In this document: piece after piece, positions 34,593 through 42,987 of the stretch | How positions within the stretch are numbered: the stretch's first letter is position 1 | Layout of the letters: the number at the start of each line of letters is the position of its first letter | Assembly: GCF_000158955.1 (NCBI RefSeq) | Contig: NZ_GG657757.1 | Coordinates: 546,301 to 599,788 of the forward strand | DNA length: 53,488 nt | Origin: Streptomyces viridochromogenes DSM 40736 | GTDB taxonomy: Bacteria; Actinomycetota; Actinomycetes; Streptomycetales; Streptomycetaceae | Direction of reading: 5' to 3' | Notes under the pieces: generated by a model | What the model was told of the DNA's origin: nothing | Databases searched by the model: none | Seen by the model: only the letters and a program-made list of their open reading frames with translations | Position numbers and translations under genes: made by a program

Positions 34593-35107
34593 CAGATCTC
34601 CTTGACGTACTCGAACGGCTCGCGGCAGCCGAGACAGCGCCACAGAGACTTGCAGGACGTGGCGCCGAAGCGGGAGGTCTCCTCGGTGTCGGGGTGACCG
34701 CAGCGGGGGCAGGGCACCGAGCGGCGGGGCGGCGACAGCACGAGCGGGACCGGGCCGGTGGCGCGCGCGGGCGCGGTACCGGGCGGGGCGATGCCGTGCT
34801 CGGCGAGCTTGCGGCGGCCGTCCGCAGTGATCCAGTCGCTGCTCCACGGCGGGTCGAGGACGGTGCGGATCTCCACGCGCGCGTACCCCGCCTCGCGCAG
34901 CCGGGCGGCCACGCCGGCCCGCATCTCCGCCATGGCCGGGCAGCCCGAGTAGGTCGGGGTGAGGCTCGCCACCACCGTCCCGTCGGAGGCCAGGGACACC
35001 TCGCGCAGCACGCCGAGGTCGGCCAGGGTGAGCATGGGCAGTTCGGGGTCGGGCACCTGCTCGGCGATGCGCCGGGCCCGTCGCGTGTCCAGGGCCGTCG
35101 TCACCAT
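34592..35107 (-). CDS. paaD: Phenylacetate pathway protein PaaD
   Basis: A 171-residue protein of the MIP18/DUF59 type, probably helping Fe-S assembly of the epoxidase complex. The N-terminal part has VPDPELPMLTLADLGVLREV and TPTYSGCPAMAEM; the C-terminus adds a zinc-ribbon-like set of cysteines (PCPRCGHPDTEETSRFG, then LWRCLGC). Its start lies 7 bp inside the paaC 3' end, indicating coupling. Confidence 0.94.
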   Translation of the reverse strand: MVTTALDTRRARRIAEQVPDPELPMLTLADLGVLREVSLASDGTVVASLTPTYSGCPAMAEMRAGVAARLREAGYARVEIRTVLDPPWSSDWITADGRRKLAEHGIAPPGTAPARATGPVPLVLSPPRRSVPCPRCGHPDTEETSRFGATSCKSLWRCLGCREPFEYVKEI

Positions 35108-35928
35108 GTCGCCTCCGGGTGGGCACGGGCGATGCCCTGCAACTCGGCCAGCAGCGGGGCGAGATGCTCGGTGTGCTCCCCGGCGCGGCCCGAGCCGGGC
35201 AGCGGACGGTAGACCGGCATGGGCAGTCCGGCCGCCTCGGAGACCTGGCGCAGGACGGCGACGACCTCGTCCCGTACGTCGTACGCCGTGAACAGCTCGC
35301 CCAGGTAGGGCGCCACCTGCTCCTGCGCCCGGCGCATCCGGCGGTGCGACTCCTCGGTGCCGTCGCCCAGGCGCACCGCCCACTCGGCCGCGTACTGCCG
35401 GTGGTAGGCCAGTTCCTTCACTCCCTTGGCGGCGATCGCCGCGAGCACCGGGTCGCGGTGGGCGGTGAGCCGCTCGAAGTGCGCGAGGCGCCAGCTGGAG
35501 AACACCAGCAGCCGCACGATCGAGAACGCGAAGTCGCCGCCCGGGAGTTCGGCCAGGCGTACGTTGCGGAAGTCCCCGGCGTCGCGGAAGTAGGCGTAGG
35601 CGTCCTCGTCGCGCCCGGTGCCGTCGGTCTGGCCCGCCCGGGAGTAGAGCAGTCGGGCCTGGCCGAGCAGGTCGAGTCCGATGTTGGCCAGGGCCACCTC
35701 CTCCTCCAGCTCGGGGGCCCGGGTGGTCCACTCGGCGAGCCGCTGGGCCGAGACGAGGGCGTCGTCGGCCAGGGTGACGCAGAGCGCGGCCAGTTCACCG
35801 GCGTCGACGCCGTCGGGCACGGCCGTGTCCACGCCGTGCAGGGGGTCCTCGAAGCCGGTGCCGTAGGCCCAGCGGGTGTCGTCCTCGTGTCCCTCGGCGA
35901 GGGTCATGTACACGTGGTCGTCGCTCAT
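35101..35928 (-). CDS. paaC: Phenylacetyl-CoA 1,2-epoxidase subunit PaaC
   Basis: A 275-residue structural partner of PaaA with ferritin-like helices. Family features: LADDALVSAQRLAEWTTRAP, LANIGLDLLGQARLLYSRAG, ELPGGDFAFSIVRLLVFSSW and KELAYHRQYAAEW. ATG 35928 with GGAGAGGG upstream on the minus strand. It lies 10 bp after paaB and overlaps paaD by 7 bp. Confidence 0.95.
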   Translation of the reverse strand: MSDDHVYMTLAEGHEDDTRWAYGTGFEDPLHGVDTAVPDGVDAGELAALCVTLADDALVSAQRLAEWTTRAPELEEEVALANIGLDLLGQARLLYSRAGQTDGTGRDEDAYAYFRDAGDFRNVRLAELPGGDFAFSIVRLLVFSSWRLAHFERLTAHRDPVLAAIAAKGVKELAYHRQYAAEWAVRLGDGTEESHRRMRRAQEQVAPYLGELFTAYDVRDEVVAVLRQVSEAAGLPMPVYRPLPGSGRAGEHTEHLAPLLAELQGIARAHPEATW

Positions 35929-35938
35929 GCCCTCTCCT

Positions 35939-36232
35939 TCAGATGTGCGGGACGTCGTCGGGGATGTCGTAGAAGGTCGGGTGGCGGTAGACCTTGTCGG
36001 CGCTCGGGGCGAAGAACGGGTCCTTCTCGTCGCGGGTGGAGGCGGCGATGTGCTCGGAGCGCACGACCCAGATGCTGACGCCCTCGTTGCGCCGGGTGTA
36101 CAGGTCACGGGCGTGGGTGAGCGCCATGCGGTCGTCGGCGGCGTGCAGTGAACCGACGTGGACGTGGTTCAGCCCGCGCTTTCCGCGCACGAACACCTCG
36201 TACAGGGGCCAGTTCTGCTTCTCGGCGGTCAT
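35939..36232 (-). CDS. paaB: Phenylacetyl-CoA 1,2-epoxidase subunit PaaB
   Basis: A 97-residue subunit bridging the PaaAC core. Conserved [20 protein letters not shown] near the start, [20 protein letters not shown], and the tail [18 protein letters not shown]. It overlaps paaA by four bases (ATGA). Length and sequence are standard for the family. Confidence 0.96.
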   Translation of the reverse strand: MTAEKQNWPLYEVFVRGKRGLNHVHVGSLHAADDRMALTHARDLYTRRNEGVSIWVVRSEHIAASTRDEKDPFFAPSADKVYRHPTFYDIPDDVPHI

Positions 36233-37215
36233 GCCACCGCTCCCTTCTCCGCTCGGGCGGCCTGCTTGGCGGCGTGGGCGGTGGCCGCCTCGCGCACCCA
36301 GGCGCCGTCCTCGTGGGCCGTGCGGCGCCGCTCCATCCGCTCGGCGTTGCACGGCCCGTCGCCCTTGATGACCCGCATGAGCTCGTCCCAGTCGGGGGTG
36401 CCGAAGTCGTGGTGCCCGCGATCCTCGTTCCAGCGCAGCTCCGGGTCGGGCAGTGTCACGCCGAGCTTCTCGGCCTGTGGAACGGTCATGTCGACGAAGC
36501 GCCGGCGCAGTTCGTCGTTGCTGTGCCGCTTGATCTTCCACGCCATGGACTGCGCGGAGTTGGGCGAGGCGTCGTCGGGCGGGCCGAACATCATCAGCGA
36601 CGGCCACCACCAGCGGTTGACGGCGTCCTGCACCATCTCCCGCTGCTCCGCGGTGCCGCGCATCATCGTCATCAGCAGTTCGTAGCCCTGCCGCTGGTGG
36701 AACGACTCCTCCTTGCAGATGCGCACCATGGCGCGCGCGTACGGCCCGTAGGAGCTGCGGCACAGCGGCACCTGGTTGCAGATCGCCGCCCCGTCCACGA
36801 ACCAGCCGATCACTCCGACGTCGGCGAAGCTCATCGTCGGGTAGTTGAAGATCGACGAGTACTTCTGACGTCCCTCGATCAGCCGCTCGGTCAGGTCGGC
36901 GCGGTCGGCGCCCAGCGTCTCCGCCGCCGAGTACAGGTACAGCCCGTGCCCAGCCTCGTCCTGCACCTTCGCGAAGAGAATGGCCTTGCGGCGCAGCGAC
37001 GGCGCGCGGGTGATCCACTCGCCTTCCGGCTGCATGCCGATGATCTCCGAGTGCGCGTGCTGCGCGATCTGCCGGATCAGCGTCCTGCGGTAGCCCTCCG
37101 GCATCCAGTCACGCGGCTCGATCCGCTGGTCCCGCGCGATCGTCGCGTCGAATTGCTGCTGGAGAACCGGCTCGGCGCCGTCCGCCCCCGGGGGGCTGGA
37201 GTGTGTCGTGTCCAT
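36229..37215 (-). CDS. paaA: Phenylacetyl-CoA 1,2-epoxidase catalytic subunit PaaA
   Basis: A 328-residue di-iron oxygenase subunit that epoxidises the ring of phenylacetyl-CoA. Iron-ligand helices are visible as [17 protein letters not shown] and [17 protein letters not shown], with [11 protein letters not shown] earlier. ATG 37215 with GGGAAG upstream is preferred; ATG 37239 in frame would lie inside the operator. First gene of the five-gene operon. The remaining pathway genes (paaG, paaZ, paaJ, paaH, paaF) are not in this window. Confidence 0.96.
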   Translation of the reverse strand: MDTTHSSPPGADGAEPVLQQQFDATIARDQRIEPRDWMPEGYRRTLIRQIAQHAHSEIIGMQPEGEWITRAPSLRRKAILFAKVQDEAGHGLYLYSAAETLGADRADLTERLIEGRQKYSSIFNYPTMSFADVGVIGWFVDGAAICNQVPLCRSSYGPYARAMVRICKEESFHQRQGYELLMTMMRGTAEQREMVQDAVNRWWWPSLMMFGPPDDASPNSAQSMAWKIKRHSNDELRRRFVDMTVPQAEKLGVTLPDPELRWNEDRGHHDFGTPDWDELMRVIKGDGPCNAERMERRRTAHEDGAWVREAATAHAAKQAARAEKGAVA

Positions 37216-37230
37216 CCGTCCCACTTCCCA

Positions 37231-37248
37231 ACCGACCATTCGTTCGGT
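37231..37248. promoter_or_regulatory. TetR-type operator proximal to paaA
   Basis: Read on the minus strand, this 18-bp site is ACCGAA-N6-GTCGGT, the same arms and spacing as the site at 37337-37354. It lies just downstream of the minus-strand -10 candidate TACCAT. Phenylacetate genes in actinobacteria are often repressed by a TetR-type PaaR that responds to phenylacetyl-CoA; no paaR is seen beside the genes here. Confidence 0.6.
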
Positions 37249-37290
37249 ACATGGTATGACAGCCGGCGCGCCTTGGTAAGACCCCGACCC

Positions 37291-37320
37291 TTGACAGGCA
37301 CCGAGGCGGCTGGATTACTT
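37291..37320 (+). promoter_or_regulatory. Promoter of the paaI-type/paaK transcript
   Basis: A consensus TTGACA (37291-37296) and TTACTT (37315-37320) are separated by 18 bp. The operator at 37337-37354 lies just downstream over the transcript start, and the thioesterase start is about 54 bp beyond the -10. Confidence 0.6.
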
Positions 37321-37336
37321 GGCGACGCCGAAGCTA

Positions 37337-37354
37337 ACCGAATGTTCGGTCGGT
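37337..37354. promoter_or_regulatory. TetR-type operator proximal to paaI/paaK
   Basis: ACCGAATGTTCGGTCGGT carries arms ACCGAA and GTCGGT around six bases, matching the 37231-37248 site in the opposite orientation. It also includes the near-palindrome ACCGAA-TG-TTCGGT. Two copies, one over each divergent promoter, predict coordinate repression of paaABCDE and paaK. Confidence 0.6.
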
Positions 37355-37373
37355 AGACAAGGTGGTGCGAGAA

Positions 37374-37808
37374 GTGACCCATACCGCTGACGCGACACCG
37401 GCCGCGGCGGCGATGTTCGCCGCGGACGAGGCCTCCAGGGGGCTCGGTGCCGAGCTGGTCGAGCAGGGCGAAGGGACCGCCGTGCTCAGGATGACCGTGA
37501 CCCCGGGGATGGTGAACGGGCACGGGACGGCCCACGGGGGCTATGTCTTCCTGCTCGCTGACAGCGCCTTCGCCTGCGCCTGCAACAGCCACGGCCCGGT
37601 GACCGTCGCGGCCGGGGCCGACATCACCTTCGTGGCACCGGCGTACGAAGGCGACGTGCTCCTGGCGCGGGCCGAGGAACGCGCCCGGTTCGGCCGCAGC
37701 GGCCTCTACGACGTGACCGTTCTGCGGGGTGACGAGGTGATCGCGGAGTTCCGGGGCCGCAGCCGCAGCCTCAGGAGCGCGAGCACGACGCCGAAGGAGT
37801 CGCGATGA
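37374..37808 (+). CDS. paaI: Hotdog-fold thioesterase, PaaI type
   Basis: A 144-residue acyl-CoA thioesterase believed to free CoA from dead-end ring-hydroxylated or epoxidised phenylacetyl-CoA. Hotdog signature: GMVNGHGTAHGGYVFLLADS (about 45-64), with ACNSHGPVTVAAGADITFVA after it. GTG 37374 is preferred because AGGTGG lies eight bases upstream; GTG 37362 or 37365 in the same frame are alternatives. Its stop overlaps paaK by ATGA. Confidence 0.9.
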   Translation: MTHTADATPAAAAMFAADEASRGLGAELVEQGEGTAVLRMTVTPGMVNGHGTAHGGYVFLLADSAFACACNSHGPVTVAAGADITFVAPAYEGDVLLARAEERARFGRSGLYDVTVLRGDEVIAEFRGRSRSLRSASTTPKESR

Positions 37809-39124
37809 CCGGGCAACGGCGGGGCGAGCCCCTCCCCCACGGTCTGCTGGACGACGGTGAGCGTCTGACGCGCGAGGAACTGCGCGAACTCCAGCTCGGC
37901 CGGCTGCGGCGGAGCCTGCGGCACGCCTACGACCACGTCGAGCAGTACCGGAAGAAGTTCGACGAGGCCGGGATCACGCCCGACGACTGCCGCTCACTGG
38001 AGGATCTGTCCCGGTTCCCCTTCACCACGAAGGCGGACCTGCGCGACACCTACCCGTTCGGCATGCTGGCGGTCCCCATGGACCAGATCCGTCGCGTGCA
38101 TGCCTCGAGCGGCACCACCGGGCGCCCCACGGTCGTCGGTTATACGGAGAACGACCTGTCGATGTGGGCGGACCTCGTGGCCCGCTCGATCCGCGCCGCC
38201 GGCGGACGCCCCGGCGACAAGGTGCACATCTCCTACGGCTACGGCCTGTTCACCGGCGGCCTCGGCGCGCACTACGGCGCGGAGCGGGCCGGCTGCGTGG
38301 TGATCCCGGCCTCGGGCGGCATGACCGCACGCCAGGTACAGATCATCCAGGACTTCCGGCCCGAGATCATCATGGTCACCCCGTCCTACATGCTCACCCT
38401 GCTCGACGAGTTCGAGCGGCAAGGCGTCGATCCGCGCTCCACCTCCCTGCGGGTGGGCATTTTCGGCGCCGAGCCGTGGACGGAGGAGATGCGCCGTGAG
38501 ATCGAGGAGCGGCTGGACATCCACGCCGTGGACATATACGGCCTGTCCGAGGTGATCGGCCCGGGTGTCGCCCAGGAGTGCGTGGAGAGCAAGGACGGGC
38601 TGCACGTGTGGGAGGACCACTTCTATCCCGAGGTGGTCGACCCGATCACGGGCGAGGTCCTGCCCGAGGGCGAGGAGGGCGAGCTGGTCTTCACCTCCCT
38701 GACCAAGGAGGCCCTGCCGATCGTCCGCTACCGCACCCGTGACCTGACCCGGCTGCTGCCCGGCACGGCCCGGCCGGCCTTCCGCCGCATCCAGAAGATC
38801 ACCGGCCGTTGCGACGACATGATCATTCTGCGCGGGGTGAACGTCTTCCCCAGCCAGATCGAGGAGATCGTGCTGCGCACCCCCGGCGTCGCCCCGCACT
38901 TCCAGATCCAGCTGACCCGGCGCGGCCGCCTGGACCACCTGACGGTCCTCGTCGAAAGCCGCCCCGGCACGCCCGCCGACCGGCGCGCATCCGCGGCCCG
39001 AGAGATCGCCAAGGACGTCAAGGACGGCGTCGGTGTCACGGTGGACGTGACGATCGTCGAACCGGAGACCCTGGAACGGTCCGTCGGCAAGCTCAAGCGG
39101 GTCAAGGACCTGCGCAAGGAGTAG
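37805..39124 (+). CDS. paaK: Phenylacetate-CoA ligase
   Basis: A 439-residue adenylate-forming enzyme that activates phenylacetate to phenylacetyl-CoA, the substrate of PaaABCE. The P-loop is VHASSGTTGRPTVVGYTEND (about 99-118); VDIYGLSEVIGPGVAQECVE and ITGRCDDMIILRGVNVFPSQ are PaaK hallmarks, and SVGKLKRVKD near the end holds the catalytic Lys. AAGGAG precedes ATG 37805. It ends 9 bp from the convergent phosphatase gene. Confidence 0.96.
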   Translation: MTGQRRGEPLPHGLLDDGERLTREELRELQLGRLRRSLRHAYDHVEQYRKKFDEAGITPDDCRSLEDLSRFPFTTKADLRDTYPFGMLAVPMDQIRRVHASSGTTGRPTVVGYTENDLSMWADLVARSIRAAGGRPGDKVHISYGYGLFTGGLGAHYGAERAGCVVIPASGGMTARQVQIIQDFRPEIIMVTPSYMLTLLDEFERQGVDPRSTSLRVGIFGAEPWTEEMRREIEERLDIHAVDIYGLSEVIGPGVAQECVESKDGLHVWEDHFYPEVVDPITGEVLPEGEEGELVFTSLTKEALPIVRYRTRDLTRLLPGTARPAFRRIQKITGRCDDMIILRGVNVFPSQIEEIVLRTPGVAPHFQIQLTRRGRLDHLTVLVESRPGTPADRRASAAREIAKDVKDGVGVTVDVTIVEPETLERSVGKLKRVKDLRKE

Positions 39125-39133
39125 GAACGGCGG

Positions 39134-40339
39134 TCACGAGCAGCACCGCGCCTCGGAGACCGGGGCGGGAGCGGTCACCTCGGGCACCACGCCCCCTTCC
39201 GACGCGGTCGGCTTCCGGATCAGCAGGAGCGCCGCGTCGTCGTGCAGCCGCCCGCCCACGTGGGCCAGCAGCTCGTCGTGCAGGGCACCGAGGGTGCGGG
39301 ACGGCTCGTGGGACGCGTGACGCTCCAGGCCCTGGGCGAGCGGATAGAAGGAGCGGCCGTGGTCGCGGGCCTCGGTGACGCCGTCGGTGTAGAGCAGCAG
39401 CTGGTCGCCCTCGGCGAACCGGAGCGCCTGCAGGCCGGGCGCGTGACCGGCGAGGGAGCGCAGCCCGAGGGGCGGGGACGGCAGGTCGGGTTCGACCGGC
39501 ACGACACTCCCGCAGGCGCGCACCAGCAGCGGAGGCGTGTGCCCGCAGTTCACCACCTCGAGGTGCCCACCCTCCGGATACCCGGCGACCACGGCGGTGA
39601 CGAAGTCGTCGTGGCCGAGGTTGCGCGCCAGGCTGCGCTCGATCCTGTCGACCACGGCGAGCAGGTCGGGCTCGTCGTGGGCGGCCTCGCGGAACACTCC
39701 CAGGACCAGTGCGGCGGTCCCCACCGCGGGGAGCCCCTTGCCGCGCACGTCGCCGACGATCAGCCGCACCCCGTGCGGGGTGGGTATCAGGGCGTAGAGG
39801 TCGCCGCCGATACGGGCCTCGGCGGCCGCGGCGCTGTAGCGGACTGCCACCTGGAAGGGACCGACGTTCGCCGGTACGGGCCTGAGCAGCGCGTGCTGGG
39901 CGGTCTCCGCGACCGAGCGGACGGCGGCGAGCACCCGTTCGCGGCGTACACGCAGGACGCCGGCCAGGCCGCTCGCCAGGGTGACGGCCACCAGGGCCGA
40001 CAGCACGGCGGCCAGTTCACGGCCCGGCACGCCGTCCCGGATCCCGAGCAGCGTGCCGAGCGCCGCGGCGAGGAGACCGACGCAGACGACGCCCCGCGGC
40101 CCGTTGGTCGTGGCCGCCAGGGCGGGCCCGGCGGCGAGCAGAGGCAGCCAGATCATCCCGGCGCCGTCGGCGAGATCGGCGAGCAGGACGGCGGCGACGA
40201 CCAGTACGGGCAGGACGGGCGTACCGGCGGCCAGCTGCGCGAGGGCGCGTCTACGGGCAGAACCCCGGGCACCGGCCACTCGACTGCTGGACGGCCGTAC
40301 TCGCCGGTGGTCGGCACCAGGGTCGCGCGCATGGCTCAT
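39134..40339 (-). CDS. Membrane-anchored SpoIIE/PP2C-type serine phosphatase
   Basis: A 401-residue protein with three or four hydrophobic segments between residues 30 and 130 (VLPVLVVAAVLLADLADG; VVCVGLLAAALGTLLGI; VLSALVAVTLASGLAGVL) and a cytoplasmic phosphatase domain. Metal-binding motifs are ARIGGDLYALIPTPHG, LIVGDVRGKGLPAV, LLLYTDGVTEARDHG and the final DDAALLLIRK. Such RsbU-like enzymes dephosphorylate anti-sigma antagonists and feed partner-switching; no partner gene is adjacent. It is convergent with paaK. Confidence 0.92.
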   Translation of the reverse strand: MSHARDPGADHRRVRPSSSRVAGARGSARRRALAQLAAGTPVLPVLVVAAVLLADLADGAGMIWLPLLAAGPALAATTNGPRGVVCVGLLAAALGTLLGIRDGVPGRELAAVLSALVAVTLASGLAGVLRVRRERVLAAVRSVAETAQHALLRPVPANVGPFQVAVRYSAAAAEARIGGDLYALIPTPHGVRLIVGDVRGKGLPAVGTAALVLGVFREAAHDEPDLLAVVDRIERSLARNLGHDDFVTAVVAGYPEGGHLEVVNCGHTPPLLVRACGSVVPVEPDLPSPPLGLRSLAGHAPGLQALRFAEGDQLLLYTDGVTEARDHGRSFYPLAQGLERHASHEPSRTLGALHDELLAHVGGRLHDDAALLLIRKPTASEGGVVPEVTAPAPVSEARCCS

Positions 40340-40407
40340 GTTCTTATCCGTGTCCTTGACCTGTGCGCGGGGCGCGAGGCTGGGAGCGCACCCCTGAAAT
40401 GTCTGAC

Positions 40408-40419
40408 TTATCCAGATAA
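40408..40419. promoter_or_regulatory. Small AT-rich inverted repeat upstream of the phosphatase gene
   Basis: TTATC-CA-GATAA lies 69 bp upstream of the phosphatase start in a GC-rich setting. It could be an operator or promoter element, but five-bp arms are weak evidence. Confidence 0.25.
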
Positions 40420-40454
40420 AGGGATGAGCTGGGACACCGACAAGGAGTGGAATT

Positions 40455-41213
40455 TCAGATAGTGAGCGAGAGGCTCCGGGTCACCCGGCTCGCGGTCGGG
40501 AGCAGCCTCGCACGGATCTCTGGCAGCCGGGAGAGCCGGTTCGCCGGGAGCGAGACGCCGAGGGAACCGATGGTTTCCCCGCTGTAGACCGGGACGGCGA
40601 CACAGACCGTGCCGAGGGCGTACTCCTCCAGGTCGGTGACGGCCGGGGCCAGGGGTGGGGCCTCCAGGCGCTGGAGCAGTTCCGGCCGGCTGGTGATCGT
40701 CCGGGGCGTGAGGTCGGCGAGGTGGTGGCGGGCGAGGTAGTCCTTGCGCGACTCGACGTCCATTTCGCGCAGTACGGACTTGCCGAGCGCGGTCGCGTGT
40801 CCCGCGTCCTCGAAGCCCACCCACAGGTCGACGCGGGGCGTGCCCGGGCCGTCGACGATCTCCGCGACCGTGATCTCGCCGTCCTCGTAGAAGGTGAGGT
40901 AGGCGGCGGACGCGAGCTCGTCCCGGAGTGTGGCGAGCGTGGGCCGGACGCGGCTCAGCAGCGCCTGGGCGCGCCCGGTGGTCCGCAGCGCCTGCAGCTT
41001 GTCACCGAGGACGAACCCGCCGTCGTCCAGCTTCCGCACGTACCCGTCGTGGACGAGTGTCCTCAGCAGGTGGTACGCGGTGGCCAGGGGCAGGCCCGTC
41101 TCACGCGCCAGCTGTTTCGCCGGCGCGCCGTTCTGGTGCGCGCTCACGGCCTCCAGCAGCCGCATGGCCCGCTGTACGGAGGCGATGAGCGTGGGGCCGT
41201 CCTGCTCGCCCAT
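40455..41213 (-). CDS. IclR-family regulator of the peptide importer/CocE operon
   Basis: A 252-residue IclR-type regulator. The N-terminal winged helix reads SVQRAMRLLEAVSAHQNGAP, then AKQLARETGLPLATAYHLLR (about 34-53); the C-terminal effector domain has HATALGKSVLREMD and YALGTVCVAVPVYSGETIGS. It starts at ATG 41213, divergent from an ABC importer operon 188 bp away, with an inverted repeat by the importer promoter. Likely controls that operon in response to an imported or hydrolysed product. Confidence 0.93.
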   Translation of the reverse strand: MGEQDGPTLIASVQRAMRLLEAVSAHQNGAPAKQLARETGLPLATAYHLLRTLVHDGYVRKLDDGGFVLGDKLQALRTTGRAQALLSRVRPTLATLRDELASAAYLTFYEDGEITVAEIVDGPGTPRVDLWVGFEDAGHATALGKSVLREMDVESRKDYLARHHLADLTPRTITSRPELLQRLEAPPLAPAVTDLEEYALGTVCVAVPVYSGETIGSLGVSLPANRLSRLPEIRARLLPTASRVTRSLSLTI

Positions 41214-41316
41214 AGGACCAGCCTGCGTCAGCCGTTCCGCGGAGGCAAGGCGGCCGGACGCGGTGTCGGCGTCGGCGTCACACGCTCCCTGTACGACTTC
41301 TTCACAGTCCGAAGGG

Positions 41317-41378
41317 TTGGCTTGAAACCGCCTGCTCGCTATCGTTCACGGACTTCACTCAATCGTTCGGCTGAACGA
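41317..41378 (+). promoter_or_regulatory. Importer promoter and IclR-type operator
   Basis: TTGGCT (41317-41322) and TATCGT (41340-41345), spacer 17, form a plausible promoter. TCGTTC-GGCT-GAACGA (41363-41378) is a perfect 6-4-6 inverted repeat just downstream, over the likely transcript start; a half copy ATCGTTC overlaps the -10. This form fits IclR binding sites. Confidence 0.55.
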
Positions 41379-41401
41379 ATAGCGACAGGGAAGGTCGGTT
41401 C

Positions 41402-42985
41402 ATGTCCGACATCCACCACCCGGGGCGCCGTTCGGTGCTCGCCGCGAGCGCCGCCGGTGCGGCCTCGCTCGGCGCGTCCTGGCTGCTGTCCGGCTGTTCG
41501 GGCGCCACCGCCGCACCCGTCCTGCCTGCCGCCGCCCGGCCCGGCACGCCCGACCGCGGCGGCACCCTGCGGATCGCCCGCCCGCCCGCCTCCGACGCCG
41601 AGACCCTCGACCCGGCGAGCTCCCTGTCCGCCTACGAATACCTGGGCGCCCTCTACAACCGGCTGGTCCGCATCGGCGCGGACGGCGACGTGGCGCCCGA
41701 CCTCGCCGAGTCCTGGGAGCCGGACAGCACGGCACGCACCTGGACCTTCCGGCTCCGCAAAGGCGTCACCTTCCACGACGGCCGGGCCTTCACCTCCGCC
41801 GACGCCGCCTACACGCTGCGCCACATCCTCGACAAGGCGACGGCGTCCCCGCAGGCCGGCGTCCTCACCCCGCTCGTCGACCCCGGGCGGCTGCGCACGC
41901 CCGACGCCCACACCCTCGTCGTGCCGCTGAAGACCCCGAACGCCGAGTTCCCGAGCCTGCTGACGCACTACAACTGCTACGTCGTCCCCGAGGGCAGCGG
42001 GAAGTCCATCGGGCGCACCGGCATCGGCACCGGCCCCTTTAAGCTGGAGTCCTTCGCACCGGCCGGCCCCGGCCGGGTCACCGCGTACAAGGACCACTGG
42101 GCGGGCCGCCCCGTGCTCGACGCGATCGCCTTCTACTCGGTCGCGGACATGTCCGCGCGCTCGGGCGCCCTGCTCGCCGGGCAGGTCGACCTGCTGTCCC
42201 AGACCAACCTGGACTTCGCCACCGCACGTGTCGTGGCCGCCTCCGATCACGCCACCATCGCCCGCGTGAAGAACGGCCAGTGGTACGTGCTGCCGATGCT
42301 CACCACCGACAAGCCCTTCACCGACGTCGACGTCCGCCGGGCCATGAAGCTCGCCTACGACCCCGAGCACGTCGTGAAGGCGGCCCTCCAGGGTGCGGGC
42401 AGGGCCGGCTGGGACAACCCGGTGCCCCCGGACGACCCGGTGCACGTCCTGACGCACCCCCGGCACGACCCCGAGCAGGCACGGTTCCTGCTGAAGAAGG
42501 CGGGCCACGAGAACCTGGCCGTCGACCTGTACACCTCGGCGTACGACCCTCTCTTCACGCCCATGGCGCTCGCCTACCAGGAGTCGGCGAAGCGGGCCGG
42601 CATCCGGATCCGCCTCAAGACGGCGTCGGCGGACTCCTACTACACACAGATCTGGATGAAGCAGCCGCTGATGGCCACCTACTGGTACACCGGCCGGCCC
42701 GTCGACCAGCTCTTCAACCAGGTCTTCCGCAGCGGCTCCTCGTACAACGAGACCGCCTGGTCCGACAAGGGCTTCGACGCGCTGCTCGACCGGGCGCGTG
42801 CCGAGACCGACGACGCGAGGCGCCGTGACCTCTACGGCGAGGCGCAGAGGTGGGTGATCGACAAGGGCGGCGCGATGACCCCGATGTTCGCCGACCGGCT
42901 CGTGGGCCTCTCCCGCAAGGTGCGCGGATACTCCGAGCACGGCTTCGAGTTCGACTACCTCGGCATCGGCCTGAAGGGGGCCTGA
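41402..42985 (+). CDS. Peptide/nickel-type ABC substrate-binding lipoprotein (family 5)
   Basis: A 527-residue extracellular binding protein. The N-terminus has a twin-arginine pair (PGRRSVLAASAAG) and a lipobox LSGC (Cys about 32), so it may be a Tat-exported lipoprotein. Family 5 features: GGTLRIARPP, ETLDPASSLSAYEYLGALYN, DLAESWEPDSTARTWTFRLR and FHDGRAFTSADAAYTL. These proteins bind peptides, oligosaccharides or metal chelates. First gene of a five- to six-gene operon; the permease starts 2 bp after its stop. Confidence 0.94.
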   Translation: MSDIHHPGRRSVLAASAAGAASLGASWLLSGCSGATAAPVLPAAARPGTPDRGGTLRIARPPASDAETLDPASSLSAYEYLGALYNRLVRIGADGDVAPDLAESWEPDSTARTWTFRLRKGVTFHDGRAFTSADAAYTLRHILDKATASPQAGVLTPLVDPGRLRTPDAHTLVVPLKTPNAEFPSLLTHYNCYVVPEGSGKSIGRTGIGTGPFKLESFAPAGPGRVTAYKDHWAGRPVLDAIAFYSVADMSARSGALLAGQVDLLSQTNLDFATARVVAASDHATIARVKNGQWYVLPMLTTDKPFTDVDVRRAMKLAYDPEHVVKAALQGAGRAGWDNPVPPDDPVHVLTHPRHDPEQARFLLKKAGHENLAVDLYTSAYDPLFTPMALAYQESAKRAGIRIRLKTASADSYYTQIWMKQPLMATYWYTGRPVDQLFNQVFRSGSSYNETAWSDKGFDALLDRARAETDDARRRDLYGEAQRWVIDKGGAMTPMFADRLVGLSRKVRGYSEHGFEFDYLGIGLKGA

Positions 42986-42987
42986 CC

